Origin: Isoetes taiwanensis | Lineage: Eukaryota > Streptophyta > Lycopodiopsida > Isoetales > Isoetaceae | Direction: 5' to 3' | Assembly: GCA_021234155.1 (NCBI GenBank) | Contig: JAJEKV010000026.1 | Span: 15,614,283 to 15,678,282 of the forward strand | DNA: 64,000 nucleotides | In this document: one piece after another, positions 46,901-56,113 of the stretch | How positions within the stretch are numbered: the first letter of the stretch is position 1 | How the letters are laid out: the number at the start of each line of letters is the position of its first letter | Program-made: the position numbers and the translations under genes | Notes under the pieces: model-generated | What the model saw: the letters and a program-made list of their open reading frames with translations, nothing else | Told to the model about the DNA's origin: nothing | Databases searched by the model: none

Positions 46901-47052
46901 AAATACGAAACAAATCTCAGAAAATCCAAAAACACCATGAGTATTTTCATGAAGCATGTGCCTATATGAATATTGTTCTAGAGAAATGAAAGATGACATG
47001 AGCTGCAAACCTGTGTGTTGTCACGAATTTGCTTCTGAACGTTGAACGCCAT
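43910..47052 (-). CDS. RPAP3-like TPR co-chaperone (R2TP complex), complete 12-exon gene
   Basis: Exons read on the minus strand: 47011-47052, 46766-46861, 46021-46227, 45733-45930, 45509-45633, 45130-45251, 44977-45059, 44743-44910, 44473-44670, 44284-44378, 44117-44214, 43910-44007. All introns are GT-AG and all phases match, giving 1,530 bp and 509 aa with an ATG (MAFNVQKQIRDNTQ) and TAG. Order: coiled-coil N-terminus (ELQDFLKDLKDWEQ), low-complexity linker with YDYYRDKWDKFDV, three TPR motifs (GNDYFKEKKFVQAIECYSRS; YANRAMAFIKIRRFEDAEFD; YSRRGTARKELKQYLDAIED) with the Asn/Arg positions of HSP90-binding clamps, then the RPAP3 C-terminal domain (PKTSYEFETLWRGFHSD through KAALRQLWDSVF). Known role of the family: bridges HSP90 to RUVBL1/2 and PIH1D1 in assembly of RNA polymerase II, snoRNPs and PIKK kinases. 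It is the only clearly intact multi-exon gene here. No overlapping divergent gene was seen. Confidence 0.93.
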
Positions 47053-48470
47053 GGCAATGGACGTGTAGCTGTTTTAGGGCGAGCAACAGGCCGAGAGCAT
47101 AAGAAAATGCCTATATGAAAGAACTTCCCGAAGGTTCATAATTTCGCTCCTAAAAGTGTCGCCGCCAACAATTTTCCTGAGCGAAAACCAAACGGCCAGG
47201 ATTTACCTTACATAAAAGTAACGGCCGTCAAATTTCCAAGTATCAAAAAGAACAAGGTGCTGCGCACGACGGGTTGCCCTCCGATGGCCCAAAAGTGTGT
47301 TTTCATGTTTCTTGTTGTCATTTCGTTTTCATGGTTCTTGTTAGATCATTTCATGTGTCAGGGCTTATTAATGGTTTGAATGGGGATTCTGTTTTGTGTT
47401 TTGTTTTTCTTTTGTTTATGAATTGTATATGGACCAAGAAGAGGCTTGCGAAGCTCAGTGCCTAGACCAATTGGGATTGACGTGATTATGTTCTTTGTCT
47501 AAAACACATTAGCCATTCAGAATTATTCTGAAACTTATTTTCAATAGTGCAATTTCTTACAACCACATCGACGGTAACAAAAAGCATTATTCTGCATCAT
47601 AAGCATCATCAGAGATCAGAAAGCAGACAAAGGTAAGTGATGAAAGGAAGGTAGAGTAACCCCATTGTGGGCAATCCCCTAGCCACATAACCACCAAAAG
47701 GGTTCCAAATAAAAATAAAAGCATTGTTCACTGAAAAACGGGTCAAAGAAAAAACATGTGCGGATGGCCAAGTTCCTAGTGGAACCGAAACCTAATTACA
47801 AGATTAACTAACTATGTCCAACTCCCTAGGTGTTTTTTTCCCGCGCATGAGTAGATTTTGCAAACATGCCAAAAGACAAAACCATAGGCATTCTTTCAAT
47901 ATACTAAGGATATGTCAAAACATACCAAAACCCACCCTTCCCTAAGGTATTGCCCTTTAGAAAAGGCAATCCAAAAACCAAATTGACCAACTCTTACTCC
48001 TTAAGACACCCTCAATCAACTCTTAATCCTTTAGACGCCCTCAATCACTAAATTTAACAACTTCTATTCTTTTAGACGTCTCAATCATTGCTTCTGGCCC
48101 CTTATCAACCTTATTCCTTTAGATGCCCTCAGCCATTGTTTCTGTCCCTTTGTCAAGTGCATGCAAGGAGAAAATGAAGGCCTGTTACGTTTAAGGAAAC
48201 AAAAAGCCTAGCATACTTCGTTAAAAAAAACGACATGCTATTTTATGGACTGGGACCACACAAGCGCTAACAGGCCCTATTCTCCACATTCAATTGGGTC
48301 CTGCGTTCTTGCTTAATATGTGAAAAACATTTGAAATCTCTAAGGCATGCTTTTGTTTCATCACCGTATGTTATGTTGTATCATTTGCATCCTAATAGGG
48401 TACCTATTTGTGTGATGAAGGAAAAACTCCCTCACAAAAGCCTGCTGCAGGTAATAGCAGAATAAAAAAC
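47053..48470. other. No gene recognised (upstream region of RPAP3-like gene)
   Basis: Includes the putative promoter of the RPAP3-like gene; no clear TATA box could be fixed. A degenerate short repeat (tttagaygccctcaatca) occurs three to four times at 48000-48150. Confidence 0.5.
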
Positions 48471-48477
48471 TGCCAGT

Positions 48478-49250
48478 AAAATGTCAACAGCACTGATCTG
48501 GAACATAATTTGCAGCAATCATCTTCTCAAATACTTCCTCCATCTTATTGGAGAAATCAAGCTTACCATAGGCATCAATTAGCATATTAAAAGTAAGAAA
48601 AGAAAGCTTCACCTTTAAAGCGTGTACCTCTAACAAAAGCATTTCCAATTTATTGAAAAGCTTGGCCTTGATATATGCACGGATTATAATATCATAGACC
48701 AAAGGGTCAGGTTTAGATGTGCACTCCCTTTTCATTCTAGTAAACATATCATCCACCTTATCTTATATATCACTCCTCGCATAAGCAGCAATAAGAGCAC
48801 AGAAAGCTTGTTGATTTGGGTGGAACCCTCTTGCTTCCACTTCCTTAAACAACAAGTCTGCCCAGCGTGGCTGCTTCGCTTTAGCCATGACCCTCATTAG
48901 TAATGTATAGGATTCTATGTTTAACTCACATCCTGCCCTGCTTTTCACATCAGTGTATATCTGCAGATAACATAAATCTATCACTATAAGGGTATCTTTA
49001 CAGTCACCAAAGGGATTATTTCGAAAATATGTTAATCATCATTGTGGTCGTATAACCAACGAGGCAAAGAACCTGATATTAACTCAAGGGTGCTATTCCT
49101 AAACTGAAAAATTGCCTCTACGTTTCGATCACATGCCCAAAACTACTCACACTCAAATAACCCTGATATTTAAGCAGATATACAACTCCATTGCTTCAGG
49201 TTTGTGAAAGTATTGATAAAACTCAGACTTTGGCACAAACCTGCAATGAA
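48478..49250 (-). pseudogene. P-class PPR gene remnant with an in-frame stop
   Basis: Minus strand: a short open exon (VPKSEFYQYFHKPEAMELYI, about 49165-49242) preceded by a cag acceptor, then SYTLLMRVMAKAKQPRWADL and FKEVEARGFHPNQQAFCALI to AYARSDI (48984-48765). After a TAA the same frame continues with DKVDDMFTRMKREC, LVYDIIIRAYIKAKLFNKLE and LTFNMLIDAYGKLDFSNKME, ending at a TAA near 48484. These are P-type PPR motifs. The stop makes it a probable pseudogene, or the codon could be removed by an unseen intron or RNA editing. Confidence 0.65.
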
Positions 49251-49433
49251 TTAGAAACCAAGATGTCATGTTAAAAGAACCGTAATGAGAAAATAAAGTT
49301 ACTTTAGGAGTGTGAACATAAATTCTAAACTTTTGATGGTGTCTAAATTACAGGAGGCTACCATGAATAAATGTCAAAATACCTTAGGAACAGAAATTAA
49401 AGAACACCAAGTCATATAATGAAGCACGATTAA

Positions 49434-49701
49434 TCAGCGAGCTGTACTTCTTCTAATGTGAGCCATGTGCCCACGTCCATAGGCTCCTCCAGAGACATGC
49501 AGTCTTGAATTCACAAAGGCCTGTCACCAAGCAGTTAATCTCATAAAGTGCATAAAGTTGAAGTGGTGAACAAAATGAAATGTTATTTTTGGCACTTACA
49601 GCTGCATGCTGATATCGAGGAGCAGGTGATATACCAGTTGCAGTTGCCCATTCCCAGCTTCCATCATCTTTTCTACCAAGTGCATGAGCAGAAGATAGGG
49701 G
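49434..49701 (-). pseudogene. BSL (BSU1-like phosphatase) Kelch-domain fragment, two exons
   Basis: Exon 49600-49701 reads PLSSAHALGRKDDGSWEWAT followed by ATGISPAPRYQHAA and ends at a gtaagt donor; exon 49434-49520 continues AFVNSRLHVSGGAYGRGHMA and then diverges to a TGA. Together they match one Kelch blade of plant BSL-type Ser/Thr phosphatases of brassinosteroid signalling (GxWEWxxAxGxxPxPRYQHAAVFVxxRLHVSGGxxxGG). Neither the preceding Kelch repeats nor the phosphatase domain is present, so it is a captured or leftover fragment. Confidence 0.72.
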
Positions 49702-50254
49702 CTACACACAAGTTTCAAGGTTCAAAATCACCAATTAAGCCACATATTTGCATATATACAGCAATGTAAAAAGAAAAGATTATAATGCATAAACCCAATA
49801 CTCAGGGAAATATTTGTCAAGAAAGATTGAAGACATTATCAGGACACACTGTCTAGGGCTTTGCTGCAGTATCCAAAGCCCAATTCCTGCATGATATTTT
49901 TCTTTAAAATGCTTTCTACATAACAAAAACCAATGATAGAAACAGAGAGAGTCCTGATCTAGGTCTCTTCAATGCTGGTGACTGGAATCTATGAACGAAA
50001 TTGTCAAGAAGACGGTGGCATTTGTTGCCCTATGCATTGAACTATCGCTGACTGTAGTGGAAGCTGGCCTTCACATACTTGTAAAGCCTTATTGTTGTCT
50101 TGACTCCTACGAACCTTAATTAATCGATATACCTTAGACCCTAAAAGTGTTAGTATAACAAGCTGCTAATAATGGGCACAAGAAAAATAAATCACTACAC
50201 TTCAGATAATGCAGAGAATGCTACATAATGCAGCCACATGCTTGCAAAGCATAC

Positions 50255-50331
50255 AAAATCTAGGAAGCAGCATACTGCCCTGAGATAACAATTGGACGGA
50301 CAAAATCTAGGAAGCAGCATACTGCCCTGAG
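50255..50331 (+). repeat. 43-bp tandem duplication
   Basis: The sequence acaaaatctaggaagcagca through ctgccctgagat occurs at 50255 and again at 50298; the second copy overlaps the splice donor region of the neighbouring ORF. Confidence 0.85.
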
Positions 50332-50338
50332 ATCTTAC

Positions 50339-50522
50339 CTGGAAGTGTCATCCGAGAATGAGGTGCCATAGCTGGAATTGGGGTCTGGAAGAAAAGCTTG
50401 GATGGGGAGATCACGTCCTGCCATCTGCTGAGAGACCATAACTTTCCTTCAGCTAGAAATATAGAATGTGTGCCAACGGTGTGCTCCGCAATGCCGGGAA
50501 TTACCAGTTGCTGTTTGAACAC
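50339..50522 (-). other. Orphan exon-like ORF with GTAAG donor
   Basis: The open frame reads IPGIAEHTVGTHSIFLAEGK through PIPAMAPHSRMTLP and meets a gtaag splice donor at about 50338. It has no ATG start in frame and no recognised family. It is on the same strand as the Kelch and PPR remnants downstream. 49702-50254 otherwise contains nothing recognised. Confidence 0.35.
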
Positions 50523-50834
50523 AAAGGAGACTTGCTTTCTTATCAGAACCCTGACGGAAGGCGCGGAAGGGAGGGAAGCTGGATGACCGAGGATTTACAG
50601 GCAGCAGCCAGTTTTTAGCAGTCATCAGTATATGCTAGGTATATGCCAGCATATACTTGAATATGCCCACATACCCACATAAACGAGGGTTTGCCCCCCT
50701 AGGGGCAACCCAAAAATTGATGTTATTGTGGTTGTTTATGGGAGAAGAGGTTTTTTTTTGTTTTGGTCAAAAATAAACAAGGTGCTCTCGCCCAAACGGT
50801 TGCCCTCGTCTTGACTAGCAAAGGTTTTTGGCCT

Positions 50835-51090
50835 AGTAGCAAGAGCTTGAAGAAATCTATCCAAAAAATATTTGGTTTGAAGCGCAAAAGCCTGGATGAG
50901 CTGGAGATGATCAGCTAAATTGAATACAACAGGGTAGAAGCTTGAAGAAATCTATCAAAAAATATTTGGTTTCAAAGCACACACACTTGAATGAGCTGGA
51001 GACGATCCGCCAGATTGAACATAGCAGTGCAAAAGCTTCAAGAAATCTCTCAAAAAAATGTTGGTTTGAAGCACGCGCAAGAGATGCAGA
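50835..51090 (+). repeat. About 95-bp tandem repeat, three degenerate copies
   Basis: Each copy contains aagcttgaagaaatctatc, aaaaatatttggttt, gaagcgcaaaagcc or a variant, and gagctggagatgatc. From 51091 to 51550 no gene is recognised. Confidence 0.75.
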
Positions 51091-51556
51091 ACGACGTTTT
51101 TTATGACCCAAAAGCGCAACCAGAGCCAAAGAAATCAAACTGTTAGGAAGAGCTGAGACCTAGCACATTATTTTTTGCGTTGAAAAAGGAGATCAGCTCG
51201 ACCGAATTTATGCAATCCGTTACTTCAGAGGATATTTGTTGTAACTCAGTATAGAAACTAATGCAAAAACTAAATTTTTTTCCCCTTAGCTAAATGGCTC
51301 CTATCTCCACTGTCTATTTATATCTTTCTAAATCACATATTCAAGAAAAATGGGACTTATTCAATATTTTGAAACTATAATATTCCAACATGTGGCTCTA
51401 TTTCCATTTTTTATTTAGAAAAGTTGGAGCAAAATAATACGTAATGATGAAGATAAGTTATAACGCTCACAAAAATAAACAAAAATCCTTTGAAAATGAA
51501 CATGACACATGCTATTGCATTATTGCAACATGAGCTTACATTGAACCCTTCAATGA

Positions 51557-52450
51557 CTACATAATTCGAGACGGTCTTGTACAATTTTGACTATGTTTTT
51601 TGGAATTTGCTGAAGGCACTTCATTGTCACAGCAGACTTTTTGGGTTTCAAGAATGAATGGCTGACAGAACATCCAACCATTGTTGTGCATCTTATGATT
51701 TACATTTCCGCCTTTTGGTCCAACATTCACGATACTGAGCTTGAATTGTTTTCGCACCATTGAACATGAACATATAAACCTTTTGTAATCCCATCTGGAT
51801 GTCTTATTGGATTTGTTAATGCTACACCCAACCAAAAAGGTGTCTCATTTACATTTTCAGGCCTCATAATAAGAAACATTCCCTGTGAAATATGTTTCTC
51901 AGGCCTAAAAGCTTCCTTAGGTCGACCACTAGCAGGACCACAATAATGTTCTTCTTCTTCTTCTTCTTCTAAGTTGTTTGCCTCTTCCTGTACTTCTTGA
52001 ACGTTTGGTTCTTCAGCGTTCCATTGGGAACGAGGCCAAAACCCCTCATGTAGCATGTTGCATCTCATAGGGCTTTGTTTAAGTTCTTTCAAAACATTAT
52101 CTCAATATTCAATAACAGGTCTCATTAGATCATCATAACTAGAAGTTCGTCCAAAACGGCCCAGACCAATTTTCCAGAAGTCTAAGTATTTAGAAATGCC
52201 TGATACAATGTTATCATATTCTCTCATGCGTTCAACTAGAGGTATGGTTCTGGCTCACCCATTGGCAACAATACTTGTCCATCTTTGTCTTTTTTAAATA
52301 GTTCACACCCTTCTTTTGGCTTCCAATTAGTTTCCTTTGGATGAACTTTGTACTGAAACTTTGGAACATTCCCATCCATCAGCATCATCGTTCGTGCTCT
52401 GCCATGGCCAGGTGCTTGATTCTCAACAAAAATAATCGAAAACCAGGATC
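51557..52450 (-). pseudogene. Transposon-associated protein remnant
   Basis: Minus-strand frames give IPLVERMREYDNIVSGISKY near 52230, then LKELKQSPMRCNMLHEGFWP, an acidic run (LEEEEEEEHY), and MRPENVNETPFWLGVALTNP with KGLYVHVQW (52092-51727). After a frameshift, SIVNVGPKGG and MHNNGWMFCQPFILETQKV follow. Stops and frame changes interrupt it. The FWLGVAL...VHVQW pattern is reminiscent of the C-terminal ends of plant transposon-encoded proteins, but I cannot name the family. It abuts, on the same strand, the repeat array that begins near 52490. Confidence 0.45.
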
Positions 52451-53054
52451 AACCAAAACAACATAATACCATTGGGACTTACATCAATATCACAATATCT
52501 CTAATGGAATGCACTTGTCCGCTCCATATGTTTCCATGAATGTGCGTCTGATCTTCTTTCGAAGCTGGATGACATATTTAACAAAATTTGGACTTATTCA
52601 AATCTAATAGATATTCTTCAAGCATGTCATGATAAGATTATATGTATTTTTAACTCTTGTTAATTTTAATTTTCAGTTTATCTTTAGATAAAAAGTATGG
52701 TAGTTATCAAAGTTTAGAATTGCTTTCAAGACAAATTTTTACTTTTATCTATTTAGAATTAAATTTTTATCTAAGATGAACTATATATCATTATAATGTT
52801 ATTTTTCCAGAACGTTGAAAGAAAGTTTAGATGAAATGAATCAAATGATTACGTTCATATTTTAATTAAAAAAATTTGAGTAGTTTATTTTTAATTAATT
52901 TTCAATATATATTTATTTTATATATAATAAACTATTTAATATTTGTTATTCAAACATAAACTTTATCTTTTAATTAATTTTAATCTAACACTTTTTAGAA
53001 GTATGTTTAAAGTGCTAAGAGTTTGTAAATTATAAAATTCTAATATAGTTTTAA

Positions 53055-53333
53055 GGGTGAAAGCATGTTACGGCCTACATAAAAAAAAAAATTACCAAAA
53101 AGGTACTTTTCTGTGTACTTTTGTGCAAGTACATAATTGTATTTTAAAGTACCTAGACTACAAGATTGACTAAAATAAATTGTGTTATGTTCAAGAGTAG
53201 TAGTACATATATGTTGTAAGGTACTTTGTGATTCAAGAAGATGTTAAGAACTCAAATATATCATCATCTTTGACTTCCCAGAGTATTTTCCAGGTAGTTT
53301 CCAAAACATGTAGGCTCTAACATGCTCTTACCC
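53055..53333. mobile_element. MITE in unit 1 of the array (TTAA or TA target)
   Basis: 279 bp with imperfect inverted termini of about 25 bp (GGGTGAAAGCATGTTACGGC at the left; GGGTAAGAGCATGTTAGAGC read inward from the right). Both ends abut TTAA (53051-53054, 53334-53337), whereas the other units have a single ttttaagtcaatc here, so the empty site is known. TTAA or TA cannot be separated because the ends are ambiguous by one base. Non-coding. Confidence 0.85.
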
Positions 53334-53640
53334 TTAAGTCAATCACTTATCAAACCATCATATTTCATTTACAAAATATCCTGATTGCAAAATTTTAAAT
53401 TTGTTGATAAATCACTGAAAAATAAAATTTTATATTTTTGAAATGTCTAACTCTAAATAGATTCACGTGAAAATTAGTTTGGAACGCAATTTTTATGCTT
53501 TTATAACAATTATACTTTAATTTAAAGATAAAGTTATATAATTAGAACTAGAATCAAGAAGAAATAAATATGACATATAATCTTAAAGTGATATCTATGT
53601 CTATTATATCTAAATAAGTCAAGGTTTTGTTGAATATGGC

Positions 53641-53950
53641 CTGTTGTTAAGTGATCCAGTGCAGCTAAGGCAACTTGTGTTGAAGCATCTACCGCTGCCG
53701 CTATAACTGTTACAGAACGTTGAAGGACTGCTAAATGATTCTTCCATGATTCCCTTTCCATTTCTAATTCTTCTGCTGACTCACCATCTGCTTCTGTCTC
53801 TGTCCTTGCTAATTCTTCTGCAATTTTTTCCCTGGCTGCTACTACATTCTTCCAAGCTTCTATTTCCCTTTCCCTTCCAGAAATCTCCAATAGAATGCAC
53901 TTATCCGCTCCATATGTTTCCATGAATGTGCGTCTGATCTTCTTCCGAAG
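53641..53950 (-). pseudogene. Exon X, unit 1
   Basis: Starts after a gtcatag acceptor and reads LRKKIRRTFMETYGADKCIL, REREIEAWKNVVAAREKIAE and MERESWKNHLAVLQRSVTVI, ending AAAVDASTQVALAALD. A one-base deletion near 53660 changes the last residues compared with unit 2, and the splice donor is lost. The charged helical pattern ending in an Ala/Val-rich helix resembles C-terminal parts of plant Myb/SANT-type transposon proteins (inference). 310 bp, the same length as in unit 2. Confidence 0.6.
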
Positions 53951-54349
53951 CTATGACATATTTAACAAAATTTAGACTTATTCAAATCTAATAGATATCC
54001 TTCAAGCATGTCATGATAAGATTATATGTATTTTTAAGTCTTGTTGATTTTTATAAAATTTTCATTTTATCTTTAGATAAAAAGTATAGTAGTTATCAAA
54101 GTTAAATTTAAGATAAACTTAAATTTTTATCTAAGATGAACTCTATATCATTCTAATATTATTTTTCCAGAATGTTGAAAGAAAGTTTAGATGAAATAAG
54201 TCAAATAATTACGTTCATATTTTAATTAAAAAAATTTGAATAGTTTTTTTTTAATTAATTTTTAAATATATTTATTTCATATATAATAAACTATTTAATA
54301 TTTGTTATTCAAACATAAACTTTATCTTTTAATTAATTTTAATCTAACA

Positions 54350-54650
54350 CTCACCTTCGTCTCCATTGTTATCAAAATCCTTCTACCTTTGCTCTAGCTT
54401 CTCTCCTATAACTTTACCAAAACTTCGAGGTTTTCCATAATCCTCCTCTTCTCCTCTAGCAGCCGCATTCTTATTCTTAACAGAAAGATCCCTTGTTTTA
54501 ACCTTTTGTTTAACCACATGCTTAGATTGTATAATCTTTTCAGCCTCCTCAATGCTGCACAACTCAGATGCTAAGCTTTCAGCTTCAATCTCTGCTTTGA
54601 TCGTACGTTCTTCTTGCCTTAGTCTCCTTTCTTTTTCCTACTCCTGCGAC
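54350..54650 (-). pseudogene. Exon Y, Lys/Glu-rich, present only in unit 2
   Basis: The minus strand reads RQEERTIKAEIEAESLASEL, EEAEKIIQSKHVVKQKVKTR and EEEDYGKPRSFGKVIGEKLE before a TAG; the segment ends at a gtgagt donor near 54349 and follows a tgtaag acceptor near 54651. The neighbouring sequence matches the other units on both sides, so this block was inserted in unit 2 or lost from the others. A stop precedes the conserved-looking frame, so it is probably dead. Confidence 0.5.
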
Positions 54651-54972
54651 TTACATATTAGTATGTTTAAAGTGCTAAGAGTTTGTAAATTATAAAATTC
54701 TAATATAGTTTTATGCCAATCACTTATCAAACCATAATATTTCATTTACAAAATATCATGATTGCCAAATTTTAAATTTGTTGATAAATCACTGAAAATT
54801 AAAATTATATATTTTTGAAATATCTAATTCTAAATAGATTCACGTGAAAATTAGTTTGGAACGCAATTTTTATTCTTTTATAACAATTATACTTTAATTT
54901 AAAGATAAAGTTATATAGTTAGAACTACAATCAAGAAGGAATAAATATGACATATAATCTTAAAGTGATAAT

Positions 54973-55667
54973 TGATATGGAGCAAGCACGGGGGAGAGGT
55001 CCACGGCAAATGGGTTATTGGAATTATGGCAAATACTATGTAAATATTAGTCCTAATGTATCCCTAAGTGTATAGAAAGAAGGGGCATAGAATAACATAG
55101 CATGTGGGTGTGAAGAACCATTGATATTTATGGAAGGGGTCGAGGCACTATCATTGGGATGATTATTGGTTGAGAAAAAGATCATAGATAATGTCCCATA
55201 TGATAAGTCATATAATTTAATTAAAGGCAAGGAGATATTTTGAGAAAAAATGCAATTGCCTGCTAAAAAAGGCTAAAGTCGCACAGAGATCTATAAATAG
55301 AACTGAAACTTTAGTTGGACATATCTCCGCAATCAGAGCTCGGATTGAGGCCACCTTTAGCTCCTTGGAACTGGCTCGGAGTCTAGTTTCGGAATTGGGA
55401 TGGCACATCCCGCAATTGTTTTTATGATATGTGACTACTTGAAGTAGCTAGATTAGTCTGGAAGGCCAATAAGCCAGATGCCAGAGCTTTTTGTTTGCTG
55501 TAGCACTTGTGTTTTGCCGTAACCCAGTGGATCCGGTTGGGTGGTTAATGGTGTTGCCATATCACTTGTGCATGAATAAAGTTTCTCTAATCCAGTGTTC
55601 TATTATTTTATTGTGGTTCTATGATTCTGTGTTGTTATAACTTCCCAAATATACATGAATTGTATCA
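54973..55667 (+). mobile_element. Solo LTR of an LTR retrotransposon
   Basis: 695 bp starting TGATATGGAGCAAGC and ending TTGTATCA, so the ends form the short inverted repeat TGATA/TATCA with 5'-TG and CA-3'. Inside are a TATA box (ctataaatag, about 55291) and a polyadenylation-type aataaa (about 55575). It interrupts the array sequence taaagtgatatc..atgtctatt found intact in the other units; flanks are gataat and gatatc, an imperfect 5-bp target duplication. No internal retrotransposon domain accompanies it, as expected after LTR-LTR recombination. Copia or Gypsy type cannot be told. Confidence 0.82.
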
Positions 55668-55725
55668 GATATCAATGTCTATTATATCTAAATAAGTCCA
55701 GGTTTTGTTGAATATGTTGCAATAC

Positions 55726-56035
55726 CTGTTGTTAAGTGATCCCAGTGCAGCTAAGGCAACTTGTGTCGAAGCATCTACCCCTGCCGCTATAACTGTTACA
55801 GAACGTTGAAGGACTGCTAAATGATTCTTCCACGATTCCCTTTCCATTTTGAATTCTTCTGCTGATTCACCATCTGCTTCTGCCTCGGTCCTTGCTAATT
55901 CTTTTGCAAATTTTTCCCTGCTGCTACTACATTCTTCCAAGCTTCTATTACCCTTTCCCTTTTAGAAATCTCCAATAGAATGCACTTATCCGCTCCATAT
56001 GTTTCCATGAATGTGCGTCTGATCTTCTTCCGAAG
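55726..56035 (-). pseudogene. Exon X, unit 2
   Basis: Begins after a cattcag acceptor and ends at GSLNNR with a gtattg donor. It contains WKNHLAVLQRSVTVIAAGVD and STQVALAALGSLNNR. Small indels near 55920-55960 shift the frame relative to unit 1. Confidence 0.6.
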
Positions 56036-56113
56036 CTGAATGACCTATTTAACAAAATTTGGACTTATTCAAATCTAATAGATATCCTTCAAGTATGTCA
56101 TGATAAGATTACA

